Source: JADLCB01 sp964398315
Lineage (GTDB): Bacteria > Planctomycetota > Phycisphaerae > Tepidisphaerales > Tepidisphaeraceae
Length of the DNA: 64,000 bases
Direction of reading: 5' to 3'
NCBI GenBank assembly: GCA_964398315.1
Contig: CAYNMV010000019.1
Coordinates: forward strand, 1-64,000
In this document: positions 9,553-20,100 of the stretch, one piece after another
Layout: each line of letters opens with the position of its first letter
Position numbering within the stretch: position 1 is the stretch's first letter
Program-made: the position numbers and the translations under genes
Notes under the pieces: generated by a model
Database searches by the model: none
Told to the model about the DNA's origin: nothing
The model's input: the letters and a program-made list of their open reading frames with translations, nothing else

Positions 9553-10551
9553 TCAGGCGGACACGGTGGGCCGCCCATCGACTAGGCGGCTTTCGGCTCG
9601 GACACCAGAGCTGACAGGCCGCGGCCTCACCTGCTCGAAGAAACCGATCGCCTCCAGGCCTTGGCGCAAGGCGGCATACTCCCCGGGCAAAAGACCGCGC
9701 AGCGGAAGGCGCACCGGACCGCAGTCGATACCGATCATGCCCATCATCGCCTTGCCCGCCGGCAGGCCGCCATAACGTGCCATCAGCGCGATCATCTCGA
9801 TAGCCCGTGCCTGTTCCGCCTGGGCGGCTGCCAGGTCGCCAGCGCGGAAGGCCGCGATCAGCCGCTGGTAGACGGGTGCGGCAAAGTTATAGGTGCTGCC
9901 GACTGCCCCCTGGGCGCCCAAGGCCAGGCCGGCCAGCAGCATCTCGTCCCGGCCGAACAGGATGTCGTAGCGACCATCCGCCATCGCCACGCACTGGCGG
10001 TAGTCCATCAGGTTCTCGTAGGTGAACTTGATTCCGGCCAGCGTTGGGATTCGTTCTGCGGCGCAGGTAAGGAAATTGGCCATCGGGAAGCAGACGCCGG
10101 TCATGGACGGCATGTGATAGAAGTAGAAGGGCAGCGCCGGGGCCGCGGCGGCGGTTTCGCGGCAGACTTCCACAAGATCCTCGACGCTGGCGGGCCGGAA
10201 AAACGAGGGCGCCAGGGTGGCGATGGCCGTCGCCCCGAGCTGTTGGGCGTGAGCGGCCAGGGCGCGTGCATCGGCCAGGCTGTTGTGGCCCACGTGGACA
10301 ATGACGGCCAGATCACCCCCGGCCACCTCGATCCAGCGCTGGACGATCCGCCTGCGCTCCTCCAGCGTCAACGAGTGGCTCTCTCCCGTGGTGCCGCAGA
10401 CAAACGCCCCCCGCACGCCGGTGTGCACCAGGTGCTCTGCCTGTCGCTCGATGCATGCCAGGTTCAGGCTGCCGTCCACATTCATGGCCGTGAAAGGCGC
10501 AGCCACCAAACCTTTAAGCTTTTTGTTCACGATCATCTCCATCACTAACAA
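9553..10551 (-). CDS. DHDPS/N-acetylneuraminate lyase family aldolase
   Basis: This class I aldolase of up to 332 residues has the family signature GTTGES (keto-acid carboxylate binding), the catalytic Tyr in FYFYHMPSMTGV and the Schiff-base Lys in LAGIKFT. The downstream stretch RDEMLLAGLALGAQGAVGSTYNF follows the E. coli NanA pattern more than the DapA pattern, so cleavage of a 2-keto-3-deoxy sugar acid or sialic acid is more likely than lysine synthesis. The start is uncertain: an early TTG at 10551 or ATG codons at 10542 and 10536 all overlap the 3' end of the upstream rhamnosidase gene, which suggests translational coupling. The last 20 or so residues (after EQVRPRP) are not typical of the family. 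In this operon it would finish degradation of a released sugar acid (inference). Confidence 0.83.
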   Translation of the reverse strand: MLVMEMIVNKKLKGLVAAPFTAMNVDGSLNLACIERQAEHLVHTGVRGAFVCGTTGESHSLTLEERRRIVQRWIEVAGGDLAVIVHVGHNSLADARALAAHAQQLGATAIATLAPSFFRPASVEDLVEVCRETAAAAPALPFYFYHMPSMTGVCFPMANFLTCAAERIPTLAGIKFTYENLMDYRQCVAMADGRYDILFGRDEMLLAGLALGAQGAVGSTYNFAAPVYQRLIAAFRAGDLAAAQAEQARAIEMIALMARYGGLPAGKAMMGMIGIDCGPVRLPLRGLLPGEYAALRQGLEAIGFFEQVRPRPVSSGVRAESRLVDGRPTVSA

Positions 10552-12913
10552 AGACCATGCCGACCTCCGGCGCCGTTCGGATGCCCCGGCCGAACTGGGG
10601 CCGGGTCTGGGGCGGATAACTCAATGACTGGCATTGCAAGCCGTCGCCGCGGTCGACCCATCGGATATGGATCGGGCCATATGGCGTATGCACTTGTCCT
10701 GTGGCCGATCCTACCACGCCCGGCAGCGGGTCCACCACAAACGAGCGGAATCCCGGCTCCAGCGGACGCACCCCCAGCAGGTGGGCCGATTGGAAATAGA
10801 CCGGCACCGCCGACCAGCCGTGGCAGAGGCTCCCGGCCTGGTCGAAATCATTGGCGCCGCGTAGCGTTTCCCAGAACGTCGTGGCCCCCTGTTCAAGCAT
10901 TCGGCCCCAGTCGCGGGCGATCGTGTCGAAGACGAGGCGGCCATAGCGCCGGCGGTCCATCAGCAGCGCCTCGAACTTGTACAGGCAGTGACTGAGCGTG
11001 GTGGCGACCAGGCCATTGTCCTCGCACGCCAGCCGGGCCCGCAGGTTCTCAGACCGTGGCACCGAGGACACGTCGGCCAGCAAAGCCAGCGCCTGCGTCA
11101 GCTCAGCCACGTGCGGTGCAGCGCCAAGCGTGGTCTGGTAGGCGCCGAGGGCATCGTTCCAGAAGCGATCGGCTACCGCCAGCCCCAGACGCTCGGCCGC
11201 TGCGGCGTATTCCTCGGCCGCGGCATCATCACCGCACGCCTCGCTCACGCGCGCCGCTGCCTTCAAGGCAAGACAAAACAGAAGATTCAGCGGCGACTCA
11301 AATCGGTGTTCATCAAAATCGCCCACGCGTTGGCCGCCATCCAGCCCTGGCATCCATTCGTAAAACTGCCAGTAGCGTTGTCCGCGCGGACACGGCAGCA
11401 GATCGCCGACCATCCCCTTCAGATGCGTCTGCATCATGCGATGTAGGATCGGCAGCATGCGACGCAAGAACTCCGCATCGCCACTGTAAAGGTGGTAGTC
11501 ATCCAGCGCCAGCACCCAGACGAAGCTAAAAGAGGGAATCGTGATATCAATCCGCGCGGGGGCGCACATCTCCAGCCAGCCATCCGGCTGCAGACTGCGG
11601 CCGAGCAGCTCCCACGACGCCGCCGCGAAGGGGTACTCCCCGAAGCAGTGATAGCCGCACAGGGCCTGGTTGCGGCCGTCGAACGCGTAGAGGGCCTGCT
11701 CACGCCAGGGGGTGTCCTCGTAGTGCTCGTGCATGCACAGGTGCAGGGTGCGGATGCCGGTCTGCCAGATTCGCCGGTGCAGGGAGTCGTCGCAGTCGAA
11801 GCGACCGCGCACCTCGACCGGGTAGACCATCGGCAGCAGGCCGGCATAATGCAGGCGGAACGCAACGCAATCGCCCATCACATGCAGTTGCAAGTAGCGT
11901 CCGGCCACGCGATGGAAGTGGTGCGTGAAGCGCTGACGGCCAGCGCGGCAGACATAGCGGTTGGCGAAGTTGCGACTCCCCACCGCCGCACGGACGCGCA
12001 GGTCGTCGAGATGTTCGCCGTGGGCGATATCGATCATGGTGCCGGCCGCGGCGTCCACCTCCAGATCGAGCAGCCCCACCTCCTGGCGGCCCAGATCGAT
12101 GACGAAGTAGATCCCATCCGCCTCCAGTGCATCGGCACAAATGCCAATGCCCTTTTCGGAAGGCAACTCGTGGACACCGGCATCCCGCAGAAAGGCGCAA
12201 GCGTGACGATGGGAGAGGAAGTCGCATTGCATCAGACGCGCGACAGTACCGGGCGGGTCATCCTCCCGAACCGACCGCCGCACGATCCCCTGAGCGCGAA
12301 GCGTCACCGGGATGCGTGGAAGGACCTGCGTACGCTGCACCGGTCGAGGTCGTGAGCCACGAGCCGCAGCCCTGCCGCGAAGGCCATCCGCGCCGACCGG
12401 CCGCCATGATGCCGGCTGCCGACGAGCATCGTACTCGAACGTGAAGCCCAGTTGGGACGTGATGCGCGGCATTTCACCCTGGCGATAGCCGGCGGCATAA
12501 CGCCACTTGGTGGCGCTGCCACTCGCCTGGCGATGATGACCGCAGCGCACCTCAAAAATCAATCCCGGCGGGCCGGCGATGTACTGGAATGAATCAACGC
12601 CCTGGTAATGGACGCGGACGCTCAATTCGTTTCCACCTGCCCGCAAGTGCTCGGCGATTGGCAGACGATCGCAGGTCTTGTGCCCGGGATAATCGGAATA
12701 CTGTCCGCAGGCGACAAAGCCGCCGTTGATCCAGACCGCATAATTGGAATCGGCGCTGATCAGCAGCTCCGCCCCAGCGTCTATCTCGTCCAAGCTAAAT
12801 TCATGCCGGAAGTCGATGTACTGGTTCGTGCCCTCGGGCACATCGCCCGGCCAGATCCAGCGGGCATCGGAATGCTCCAGCAGTGCAGCCGGTTGTTCTG
12901 AAGCAGTACTCAT
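10514..12913 (-). CDS. GH78-type alpha-L-rhamnosidase
   Basis: A protein of 799 residues with the modular order of GH78. An N-terminal beta-sandwich has ARWIWPGDVPEGTNQYIDFRHEF and NYAVWINGGFVACGQYSDYPG (residues about 15-110). Further beta domains include FVIDLGRQEVGLLDLEV and RYLQLHVMGD. An (alpha/alpha)6 barrel starts near RRIWQTGIRTLHLCMHEHYEDTPWREQALYAFDGRNQAL, where the acidic cluster corresponds to the substrate-binding and catalytic region. The tail GPIHIRWVDRGDGLQCQ is the usual C-terminal beta domain. GH78 enzymes hydrolyse terminal alpha-L-rhamnosides by inversion. No signal peptide is seen. The ATG at 12913 overlaps the stop of the upstream gene by ATGA, and its own 3' end overlaps the aldolase start, so translation across the operon is probably coupled. 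Confidence 0.78.
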   Translation of the reverse strand: MSTASEQPAALLEHSDARWIWPGDVPEGTNQYIDFRHEFSLDEIDAGAELLISADSNYAVWINGGFVACGQYSDYPGHKTCDRLPIAEHLRAGGNELSVRVHYQGVDSFQYIAGPPGLIFEVRCGHHRQASGSATKWRYAAGYRQGEMPRITSQLGFTFEYDARRQPASWRPVGADGLRGRAAARGSRPRPVQRTQVLPRIPVTLRAQGIVRRSVREDDPPGTVARLMQCDFLSHRHACAFLRDAGVHELPSEKGIGICADALEADGIYFVIDLGRQEVGLLDLEVDAAAGTMIDIAHGEHLDDLRVRAAVGSRNFANRYVCRAGRQRFTHHFHRVAGRYLQLHVMGDCVAFRLHYAGLLPMVYPVEVRGRFDCDDSLHRRIWQTGIRTLHLCMHEHYEDTPWREQALYAFDGRNQALCGYHCFGEYPFAAASWELLGRSLQPDGWLEMCAPARIDITIPSFSFVWVLALDDYHLYSGDAEFLRRMLPILHRMMQTHLKGMVGDLLPCPRGQRYWQFYEWMPGLDGGQRVGDFDEHRFESPLNLLFCLALKAAARVSEACGDDAAAEEYAAAAERLGLAVADRFWNDALGAYQTTLGAAPHVAELTQALALLADVSSVPRSENLRARLACEDNGLVATTLSHCLYKFEALLMDRRRYGRLVFDTIARDWGRMLEQGATTFWETLRGANDFDQAGSLCHGWSAVPVYFQSAHLLGVRPLEPGFRSFVVDPLPGVVGSATGQVHTPYGPIHIRWVDRGDGLQCQSLSYPPQTRPQFGRGIRTAPEVGMVFVSDGDDREQKA

Positions 12914-14244
12914 GTGGGCACCACCGCTGGAGACGGACGCGAAAAGCGTGCCCGCATACGGGCGATGGTTTCGAAGCCGTCGGGTTCCTGTTCGAAGGTC
13001 ATGGCCTCATGAAGGCAAATGCCATCCACGGGCGTGGCCGCCAGTGTATCCGCGCGCATCTGCATGGCGCCGGCGAGGCTATCGGCCGAGGCGCCCTGGT
13101 GCTTGGCGGCGTAGGCCGAAAGCCAGCTGGAGAACCAGTAAAGCTCCGCGCGGCCGCCGGCATATTCAACGTAGGGCTTCCACTCGTGGTCCGCGGCATA
13201 AGTGCCGCTCGGCCAGTTCATCTGCTTTGCGTGCCAGATGGGGATATTCGCATCCCAGGGCCACTCATAGTCACCGAGGATGAGGATGTCGGCAATGTGC
13301 TCATCCACCCAGCGCTGCCACTGGTTCACAAATCGATACGGGATGTGCGTGGAAAAGACCGGGGCGGTGAGGATGGTATGCTCGCCCAACGGCGTGCCGA
13401 CTGCCAGGCTGGTTCCGCTGGACTCGGCATGCTGTTTCACCCGCTTGAGGAAGTCCGTGATGAAGTTCCCTTTCACCTGGTGCCACGCATCGGCGTCGAA
13501 AGGCTCGCTACGAATGTCTATGCCGTACTTCCCGCGGTAGGCATCGACCACCGGCTGCTCGAAGCCAAAGAAGTCATCCGGCTCGGGAAAGTTCAGGTGC
13601 CGGTTATGGCAGGAGGTGGAGAGGTACAGACCATCCGGCTTATAGGCCAGCAGCTCGTCGATCACGCGCATCTGGTCCGCAACCGCTTCCGCCACCGCGT
13701 AGGAGCGCAGCCCGGGGAAGCGCGTGACGCCGTCGCGGCCTATCACCAGCCACTCCGGGTGAGCGGCCAGCGACCGGTTGTGTCGCTCGTCGAGATAATC
13801 ATGCCAGATGAACCAGCGGATGCCGTGGCGCCGGCAGGCGTCGCGCGATTCGGCCAGCGGGTCCATGAGCCTCAGCGATTCGTCGATGCGCCGTCCCCAG
13901 CGGGCGATACCCTGCCGGTATCCTCCGCCGCTGCTGACATCGAGGACGAACGTGTGTCCCGGTCGATGCTCTTCCGGGTCGCGGTCCTTATCCGCCAGGC
14001 GGGGCATCAACAACGACATATCGCTGTCGCCCACCTCCGCGGGCGGCAGCAGAAATCGGCTGGGATAGCCGGCCACCCCCAGCCCGATGGCGCGCCAGCA
14101 GATCGTGTCCACGCCGGCCTCGGCGCAACGCCGCACCAACTCCTCCACGTCGGGCGGGCCGAACGGCTCGGAGCGGATGCAGATCTCATCGAAGTAGTCC
14201 ACATTCATAACGATCGTCTTTGCTGACATCGCCTCACTCATCAT
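12910..14244 (-). CDS. TIM-barrel glycoside hydrolase-like protein
   Basis: About 444 residues from the ATG at 14244 (or the adjacent ATG at 14241). The fold reads as a (beta/alpha)8 barrel of the GH10/GHL-like superfamily: VDTICWRAIGLGVAGYPSRFL (strand 1), ACRRHGIRWFIWHDYLDERHN (strand 3), YLSTSCHNRHLNFPEPDDFFGFEQPVV (strand 4 with acidic residues) and ADILILGDYEWPWDANIPIWHAKQMNW near the end. Asp and Glu in the strand-4 and strand-8 motifs are candidates for catalysis, but I cannot assign them with certainty. No signal peptide. It is the first gene of the tight intracellular-type operon and its stop overlaps the next start (ATGA). It sits 158 bp downstream of the secreted glycosidase. Exact family and substrate unknown. 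Confidence 0.65.
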   Translation of the reverse strand: MMSEAMSAKTIVMNVDYFDEICIRSEPFGPPDVEELVRRCAEAGVDTICWRAIGLGVAGYPSRFLLPPAEVGDSDMSLLMPRLADKDRDPEEHRPGHTFVLDVSSGGGYRQGIARWGRRIDESLRLMDPLAESRDACRRHGIRWFIWHDYLDERHNRSLAAHPEWLVIGRDGVTRFPGLRSYAVAEAVADQMRVIDELLAYKPDGLYLSTSCHNRHLNFPEPDDFFGFEQPVVDAYRGKYGIDIRSEPFDADAWHQVKGNFITDFLKRVKQHAESSGTSLAVGTPLGEHTILTAPVFSTHIPYRFVNQWQRWVDEHIADILILGDYEWPWDANIPIWHAKQMNWPSGTYAADHEWKPYVEYAGGRAELYWFSSWLSAYAAKHQGASADSLAGAMQMRADTLAATPVDGICLHEAMTFEQEPDGFETIARMRARFSRPSPAVVPT

Positions 14245-14402
14245 TAGTGTCTCGTTCACGAACCGGTCGCCACACCCTGCATCAGCGTAACGGCGGCGGT
14301 GCGTGTTCCTGCTGTTACCCCCGCGTAACGGTCCAAGTGCCCCCGAACAAAAGAGGCACTTGGCTCCGGTTTCATCCGATGGCGGACCGTCCGCCGTCAC
14401 GG

Positions 14403-17075
14403 TCAGGGTGCGACCGTGAACTCGACCAGCATCACATCAGCCGGTGGAATTACGATGCGGTTCGGATCGTCAAGCGTCTTGTTGGTGATCAAGTCGCGGG
14501 CGCCTTTTACCTTGAAGCTAAACTTCGGCTCGATGACCCGCTCGGCGTCCAGCCAGTCGTTGACGATGTAGGTGAGATAGGTCTTCTCGCCCGCCTCGTT
14601 GGTGTACTCAGTGGTGCGGTTCTCGGTGAACGGGAGTCCTTCGGCGTCCCGGATCACCACCGGCTGCGGGGGAAGCGTCTCGCCCAGGGCCAGTTCAAGC
14701 ATCTGCCGGATCACCGCCGCCGAGTCCTCGGTCAGGTGGTTCCGGCGATCGGCCGAGCGCGGTACTTCCGGCAGGTGATAGATCGTCCCCTTGTCGGCGG
14801 TGAACTTGACTGCCTTGAAATCGCCGAACGAGATCTCCCTGGCGTCCCCCTGCGGCTTGAAGAACGAGGCATCGCGCGGCTTACCGTACTCATCGTGCTC
14901 CGGAATCGCCCCGAACACGATCGCCGTCTTGCCGCCCTCGACGAACGCCTTCACCTTCTCGTAGGTCTCATCGCGAATGAAGTCCGATGCAGGCATCACC
15001 AAGATCTCGTACATGTCCAGTCGGCCTTCAGCGATCCGATTCTCGGTGGCGTAGTCGATGTTGAAGCCCATCAGCGTCAGGGCGCGGTTCACCTGGTCGT
15101 TGAAGGCGAAGAACTCCCGATAGCGCGGCGACACCGGGTCGGGGTAGACGAACACCATCGGCGCCCGCGGCAGCTTGTGGAACGCGCTGATCTGCGGGAG
15201 CAGGCGCTGGATGTCCAGCTTCACCAGCGCGGCCTGGTGCATCGTTTCGGCATCTTTGGGCACGGGGCTGAACGCCGGATTGGGGTGCCAGCACCACCAG
15301 TTGTTGCTGGTGACTCCCTGCATCGTCTCCTGCCAGAAGAACAGCTTGGTCTGCACGCCCCCGAACTTGTACTCCAGGTTCGCCATCGGCTTGGACGGGT
15401 CGAGGCTGCGGGCAAAGTCCTTGTACGGCTTGGAGAAAGGGTAGGAACCGCCGCTGATCCCAATGTAATCCACCAGATCCCATGCGGACTCCTCATCCGC
15501 GCGGGACATCGGCTTGAACTGCGGATTGAACGTGGCGTTGAACAGCTTGACGGCGATGGGCAGGTCCGGCTCATACTTTCGGATCAGGCCCATTTGCCAC
15601 TCGTAGTGATGCATCAGCCTTTCGTTGGAATATTTCCACCAGTCGTACTTGGCCGCATCGGTCGAGGCGGCGTCGGGGACCGGGTGTCCCTTGCGGCCGC
15701 TGGCCACGATGTCGTCGAAGCTCTTCAGCTCCGTACCCCAGGCCTTGTTCAATTCCTCGATCGACTTGTACTTCTCCTGCAACCACGGGCGGAAAATGGC
15801 CATATTCCGCTCGTTGGGGTTCATGTACTCCGGCTCATTGGCGATCCAGATGCTGTTGAGCGCCGGATGGCCGGCGATCATCGGCATCACATGCCCGTAG
15901 AACCGCTCGATCAGCTTCAGCATCTCCGGATGCTCGATGTCGTACGGCATCATGTTGTAGAGCGAGAACTGGTTCTTCGCATCCGGCCACTTCTCATAGA
16001 CCCACTTGGGCATAAAGTGACTGGTGAGACCGAGATCCACCTTGATGCCGAGTTCGGCGCACTGATCAAGCACCTTGACCAGTTCACCGGTCTTGGTGCG
16101 CTCGTTGTAGTCGATGATGCGCGGAACGCCGGTCGGTTCCTCGGACGTCTCGAAGACCGAGCTCGGACCAGTGCTGACCTGGATGACGTTGAAGCCCAAG
16201 TCGCGCGCAACCGGCAGATACTTGATCGTGAAGTTAAAGAAGCACGGACCGCTCAGGAAGATTTGCTGATCTCCGGCGTAAAAACCGCCGTCGCGGATGG
16301 TGAACCGTTCCTTGGGGCGCGGAATCTCAGGCGATTTGGGCAGGGCATTGGGATCCTTGGCAAGCGCCTTCAGCTCCGCCTTCGCCCTGGCGACTTCCCG
16401 CTTCAGATACTTGTGGTTGCTGTCCAGGATATCGAACCGTTTGGATTTGACGCTTTCATTTGACCAGAACGCGGCCTCCTTCAGCGTCACGATCAGGAAC
16501 TTCTGTCGGGTGGTGTCAGCGCCGGCAGCAGTGGCGGCGGCTTCGAGTTTTTCGAGTTCCTCGCGCCAGGTCTTCAGATCATCGAGATCCTTTATCACCT
16601 GCTCGGCATTGAGCATCCGCGTCAGGGCGCCGCCATGGACCATCATTGACTGGACATTGTCGGGACTGGTTGCGAAGCGGGCCAACTGCTTCCCCTCGGC
16701 GTCGGTAAGAACCACCGTGATGACGTACATGCCGTTGGGCAGCGTCTCCTCGGCGCCCCAAACCACCTCGGCTTTCTGCTTTCCCTTGGCCAGCGGGATG
16801 TCAATCGTCTTGGTGAAGGTCTGCCCGGTGTCGACGTTGTGGTAGTCGACGATCGCCTTGCCGGGTTCCCCCGCTTCCGGCACGGTGTACTCGATCCCGA
16901 TTTTCACCGGCTCGTTCTGCAAGGCCTGGCGGGGCGGGGAAACTTTCAGTGCGTACTGCTTTCCCTCCGTTTCTGCGAACTGCGCCTGCGCCAACTGCGG
17001 GAGCCCCACCAGGCAACAGAGCAGTGCCACCATCGTCCGTGGAACAAGGGATCTGACGGAAGTCATGCGTTTCAT
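14403..17075 (-). CDS. Secreted clan-A glycoside hydrolase (GH42-like)
   Basis: About 890 residues from the ATG at 17075, chosen because AAAGGA precedes it and because it opens a clean signal peptide (MKRMTSVRSLVPRTMV, hydrophobic core, AQA cleavage near residue 31). An N-terminal beta domain (residues about 35-150) is followed by a helical linker rich in K and E. A catalytic barrel then begins at RDGGFYAGDQQIFLSGPCFF. IWIANEPEYMNP carries the Asn-Glu-Pro acid/base motif of clan A, and MANLEYKFGG carries the probable nucleophile Glu. The C-terminal third (YEILVMPASDFIRDETYEKVKAFVEGG) resembles the beta-galactosidase trimerisation/GATase-like domain. It lies 88 bp downstream of a paralogue with the same core. 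Likely periplasmic or surface action on a polysaccharide or glycoside. Confidence 0.75.
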   Translation of the reverse strand: MKRMTSVRSLVPRTMVALLCCLVGLPQLAQAQFAETEGKQYALKVSPPRQALQNEPVKIGIEYTVPEAGEPGKAIVDYHNVDTGQTFTKTIDIPLAKGKQKAEVVWGAEETLPNGMYVITVVLTDAEGKQLARFATSPDNVQSMMVHGGALTRMLNAEQVIKDLDDLKTWREELEKLEAAATAAGADTTRQKFLIVTLKEAAFWSNESVKSKRFDILDSNHKYLKREVARAKAELKALAKDPNALPKSPEIPRPKERFTIRDGGFYAGDQQIFLSGPCFFNFTIKYLPVARDLGFNVIQVSTGPSSVFETSEEPTGVPRIIDYNERTKTGELVKVLDQCAELGIKVDLGLTSHFMPKWVYEKWPDAKNQFSLYNMMPYDIEHPEMLKLIERFYGHVMPMIAGHPALNSIWIANEPEYMNPNERNMAIFRPWLQEKYKSIEELNKAWGTELKSFDDIVASGRKGHPVPDAASTDAAKYDWWKYSNERLMHHYEWQMGLIRKYEPDLPIAVKLFNATFNPQFKPMSRADEESAWDLVDYIGISGGSYPFSKPYKDFARSLDPSKPMANLEYKFGGVQTKLFFWQETMQGVTSNNWWCWHPNPAFSPVPKDAETMHQAALVKLDIQRLLPQISAFHKLPRAPMVFVYPDPVSPRYREFFAFNDQVNRALTLMGFNIDYATENRIAEGRLDMYEILVMPASDFIRDETYEKVKAFVEGGKTAIVFGAIPEHDEYGKPRDASFFKPQGDAREISFGDFKAVKFTADKGTIYHLPEVPRSADRRNHLTEDSAAVIRQMLELALGETLPPQPVVIRDAEGLPFTENRTTEYTNEAGEKTYLTYIVNDWLDAERVIEPKFSFKVKGARDLITNKTLDDPNRIVIPPADVMLVEFTVAP

Positions 17076-17163
17076 AGCCAATCCTTTCTTCGGCGCCGCC
17101 CAGGCGGCGTAATATCGCACTCTTGCCCGGGCCGGCCGTTGTGAACCGTGCCGCGCAGCCGGC

Positions 17164-20100
17164 TTAGTCCTCCAGCTCGATGTGGAAGAGATTGGGGCCG
17201 TTCTTCAGCATAAAGGCGTCCGGGGCGATCTCCTTCTCGGTGATCAGGTTGATGATCTTCCGAATGGGTTTCGCCGTGACCAGCTTGGCGCTGGACGGCG
17301 TGTTGGTGCCGTAGGGCAGCACCGCCAGCGTGTAGCCGCCGTCGACGGCCACGCTGCGCCAATCGAAGCCGTACAGCGCATCAGGGTCGGTTTCATCCGC
17401 CGCCACGATGCGAACGGGGTCTTGCAGACCATTGTCCGCCATCACCTTGGCGAGAACGCGCTCGTACACGCGCCGCCGCTCCTGGTTTTCCGGCGTCGGA
17501 CCGCCACGGAGTGCCTGTCCGCCATCGGTGACGATGTCGGGCTGGTTTTCGATGGCGTCGATGCAGATCACCCGTCCCTCACCCAGCGGGTAGATGCGTG
17601 CGCCTTCCCCATACATCTCGCCGCCCTCCAGCTTGATCAGTTCGCTGGTATCGCGTGGGTCGCCGTACTCGTTGTGGGCGAACCCGCCCCGGGTCACGAT
17701 GACGATCCCGCCGCCGCGGACGTAATCCAGCACGCCCTGGTAGGTGCTGTCCTTCACATAGTCGGACTCGCCAGCCAGCAGCACCTCGTGCCTGGGCAGT
17801 TCGCCTTCGACGATGCGCGCCTCGGTGGCGTAGAACGGTCGCAGGCCCAGCGCGTACTGCGCGGTTGCTTGCTCGAAGCGCATGCGGACCATGGTGACAT
17901 CGCTACGACGTTCCACCACGTCCGGGAACAGGGTGGCTACCCGGGCATGCTTCTGGTTCAGGGCGTACATGTGCGGATCGAACAGCCGCTGGATGTCCAA
18001 CCCGGAAATCGACAGTGCCCACATCGATTCAGCATTGGCCAGAGAGTCGGAGAACCTCTGGTTCGAGTGCCAGCACCACCAGTTGCCGTCCGCAAGGCCA
18101 TGCAGCGCCAGCCGCCATGCCACCATTTCCACGGCCTTTTTGCCGGCATAGGAGATGTGAATCTCCGTGTTCACCAGCGGCTTGTCGGGATAAAGAGATC
18201 GGCAATAATCCAAAAACATGATGTCACGGTCGCCCATCGATCCATCGTGCCCGGCAATGTCGTAGACCTCCTGCAGCTTCTCGATGTTGAACGAGTGCAG
18301 CGAGGCAGCCATGAACTTCGTGTGGGTCGGACGCCGCGGGTCCACTCCCTTGGCCGTATCGCTCAGGAAGCCGAAGAAATCGACGAGCAGCTCATCGCGG
18401 AATTGCTGGAAATCGTACCACGGCGCATAGTTGGCCGGGTCGGGCCATTCGATCAGCTTGATGTCCTCGAAGTTCGCGTACTGGCTCTTCCATCGCTTGT
18501 TGAGGTCCGCAACGGTCGGATAACGCTCCTTCAGGTACTTGATGAAGTCCTGGCGGGTCATCTCCGAGTAATTCGTGTACCACGGCTCGTTCCACAGCCA
18601 GTAGGACCGGATCCCCTTGAAGGGCTTCCAGAAGTTGATGCTCTTGTTGTAACCCTCCTCGATCGCCTTCCGCGCCGCCGGGTGCTGCACCACGAACGGC
18701 ATGAAGTTGTTCGGATCGAGGTTCTTCATCTCCGGGTGCTCTTTGAGCAGCGGCGACTTGGCGGCGTCGGCACCGGTGAGCTGGAGCCCGGGCGCCTGAA
18801 CGCTGGCGTTGATCGACACGCCCGCGGCGTAGTACGTCTCGACATGCTTGATCGCTTCGGCATTGCCCGGATCCTGGGGGACTTCGGTCACCACCGAGTT
18901 GAAGCCCAAGTCGATCACCTGCGGCTGCTGGGCGCGCAGGTACCAGAACACGCACGGGCCCCAGAGGAACACCGGCCGATCGCCGTCATGGTAAAAGCCG
19001 TCCTTCATCGTCAGGCGCTCGGGATCGAAGCGCGGTGGAACCTTCAACTGTGCATCCGGATTCCGCAGAATCTCCTCCATATAGGCCTTGGATTGGGCGT
19101 ACAGGTTCTCGAGCGTCTCGGTGTTCCGACGCACGCGATCGGAGTCGCCGCGCTCCAGGTCTTCTCGGGATCGCGGAATGAACATCTTCTGCAACGTCAG
19201 GTACGCAAGCGGATACGCCGTGTTGAGCCCCCTGGCCTCAACCTGCTTGTAAAGCTGTTCGAGCGACTCGGCGTTGCGCTCCAGCGCTGCAAGCCTCGCC
19301 TCGTATTCGGCGATCGCCTGTACTGCGACGGTGTCGCTGAACGTCGGCGCGAAGACCCGGACAACGCTCGGCTCCTGGCCGGCGAGGGTCAGCCGGCCGC
19401 TCAGTTCCCATTCGCCGGCCCCGACCTTCTCAGAATGGATCGGCAGGTTCTTGCTGCTGAAGCCGGACGGCAGCGTCACCCCGGTCGATGCCAGCGGCTC
19501 GCCGCCTTCTTTGCCCAACAACTCCAGGCGCCCCTTCCGCTCCGGCCCGTGGTTGTAGAACGAGAACGCCACCGGGATGTTGGTGTTGATGTAGTTGTAC
19601 GCCGGAACCTGCGCGTGCATGTCCACGCCATCCCGATTTGACGGAGGCGTGAAGGTAAGCGTCGGGAAATGGGCAGCGCTGTACGTGCCGACCAGCCCGG
19701 GCAGCCAAGCCACCGAGCCGGCACTGGCGCCGACGCCCGTTCCGTCCTCATCGCTCACCGCGATATTCATCTTCAACGGCTCGTAGCTGACCGGCACGTA
19801 GGGCGCCAGGCTCTTCCACGGAATCGCCGCCTCGAACACCGTCACCGACTTCTCCCCATCCAGCTTGCGAGCGGTCTTGGCGAAGATCTTGGAACGGTAG
19901 GTTTCCGGGTGAGCGCCCTGCTGCAGAAGGGCCAGCCGCTCGGCCTCGCTGCCAAAAGAGTCCTGCACGACGCTGCGATCCATGCGGCGCTGCACGTGGG
20001 CCCAGTGCATGTCGACCGACTCGTCTTTGCCCAGCACGAAGATAACATGTACGTCATCCGCCCCGTAGCGCATGCCGACATCCTGCCAGCCCAGGATCAG

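Noticed and set aside
14220..16463. 747-codon open frame on the plus strand
   Set aside because: Antisense to the secreted glycosidase, which has signal peptide, family motifs and a ribosome-binding site. Long antisense frames are expected in high-G+C DNA; the same applies to the plus-strand frames at 17182-19641 and 30034-32313.
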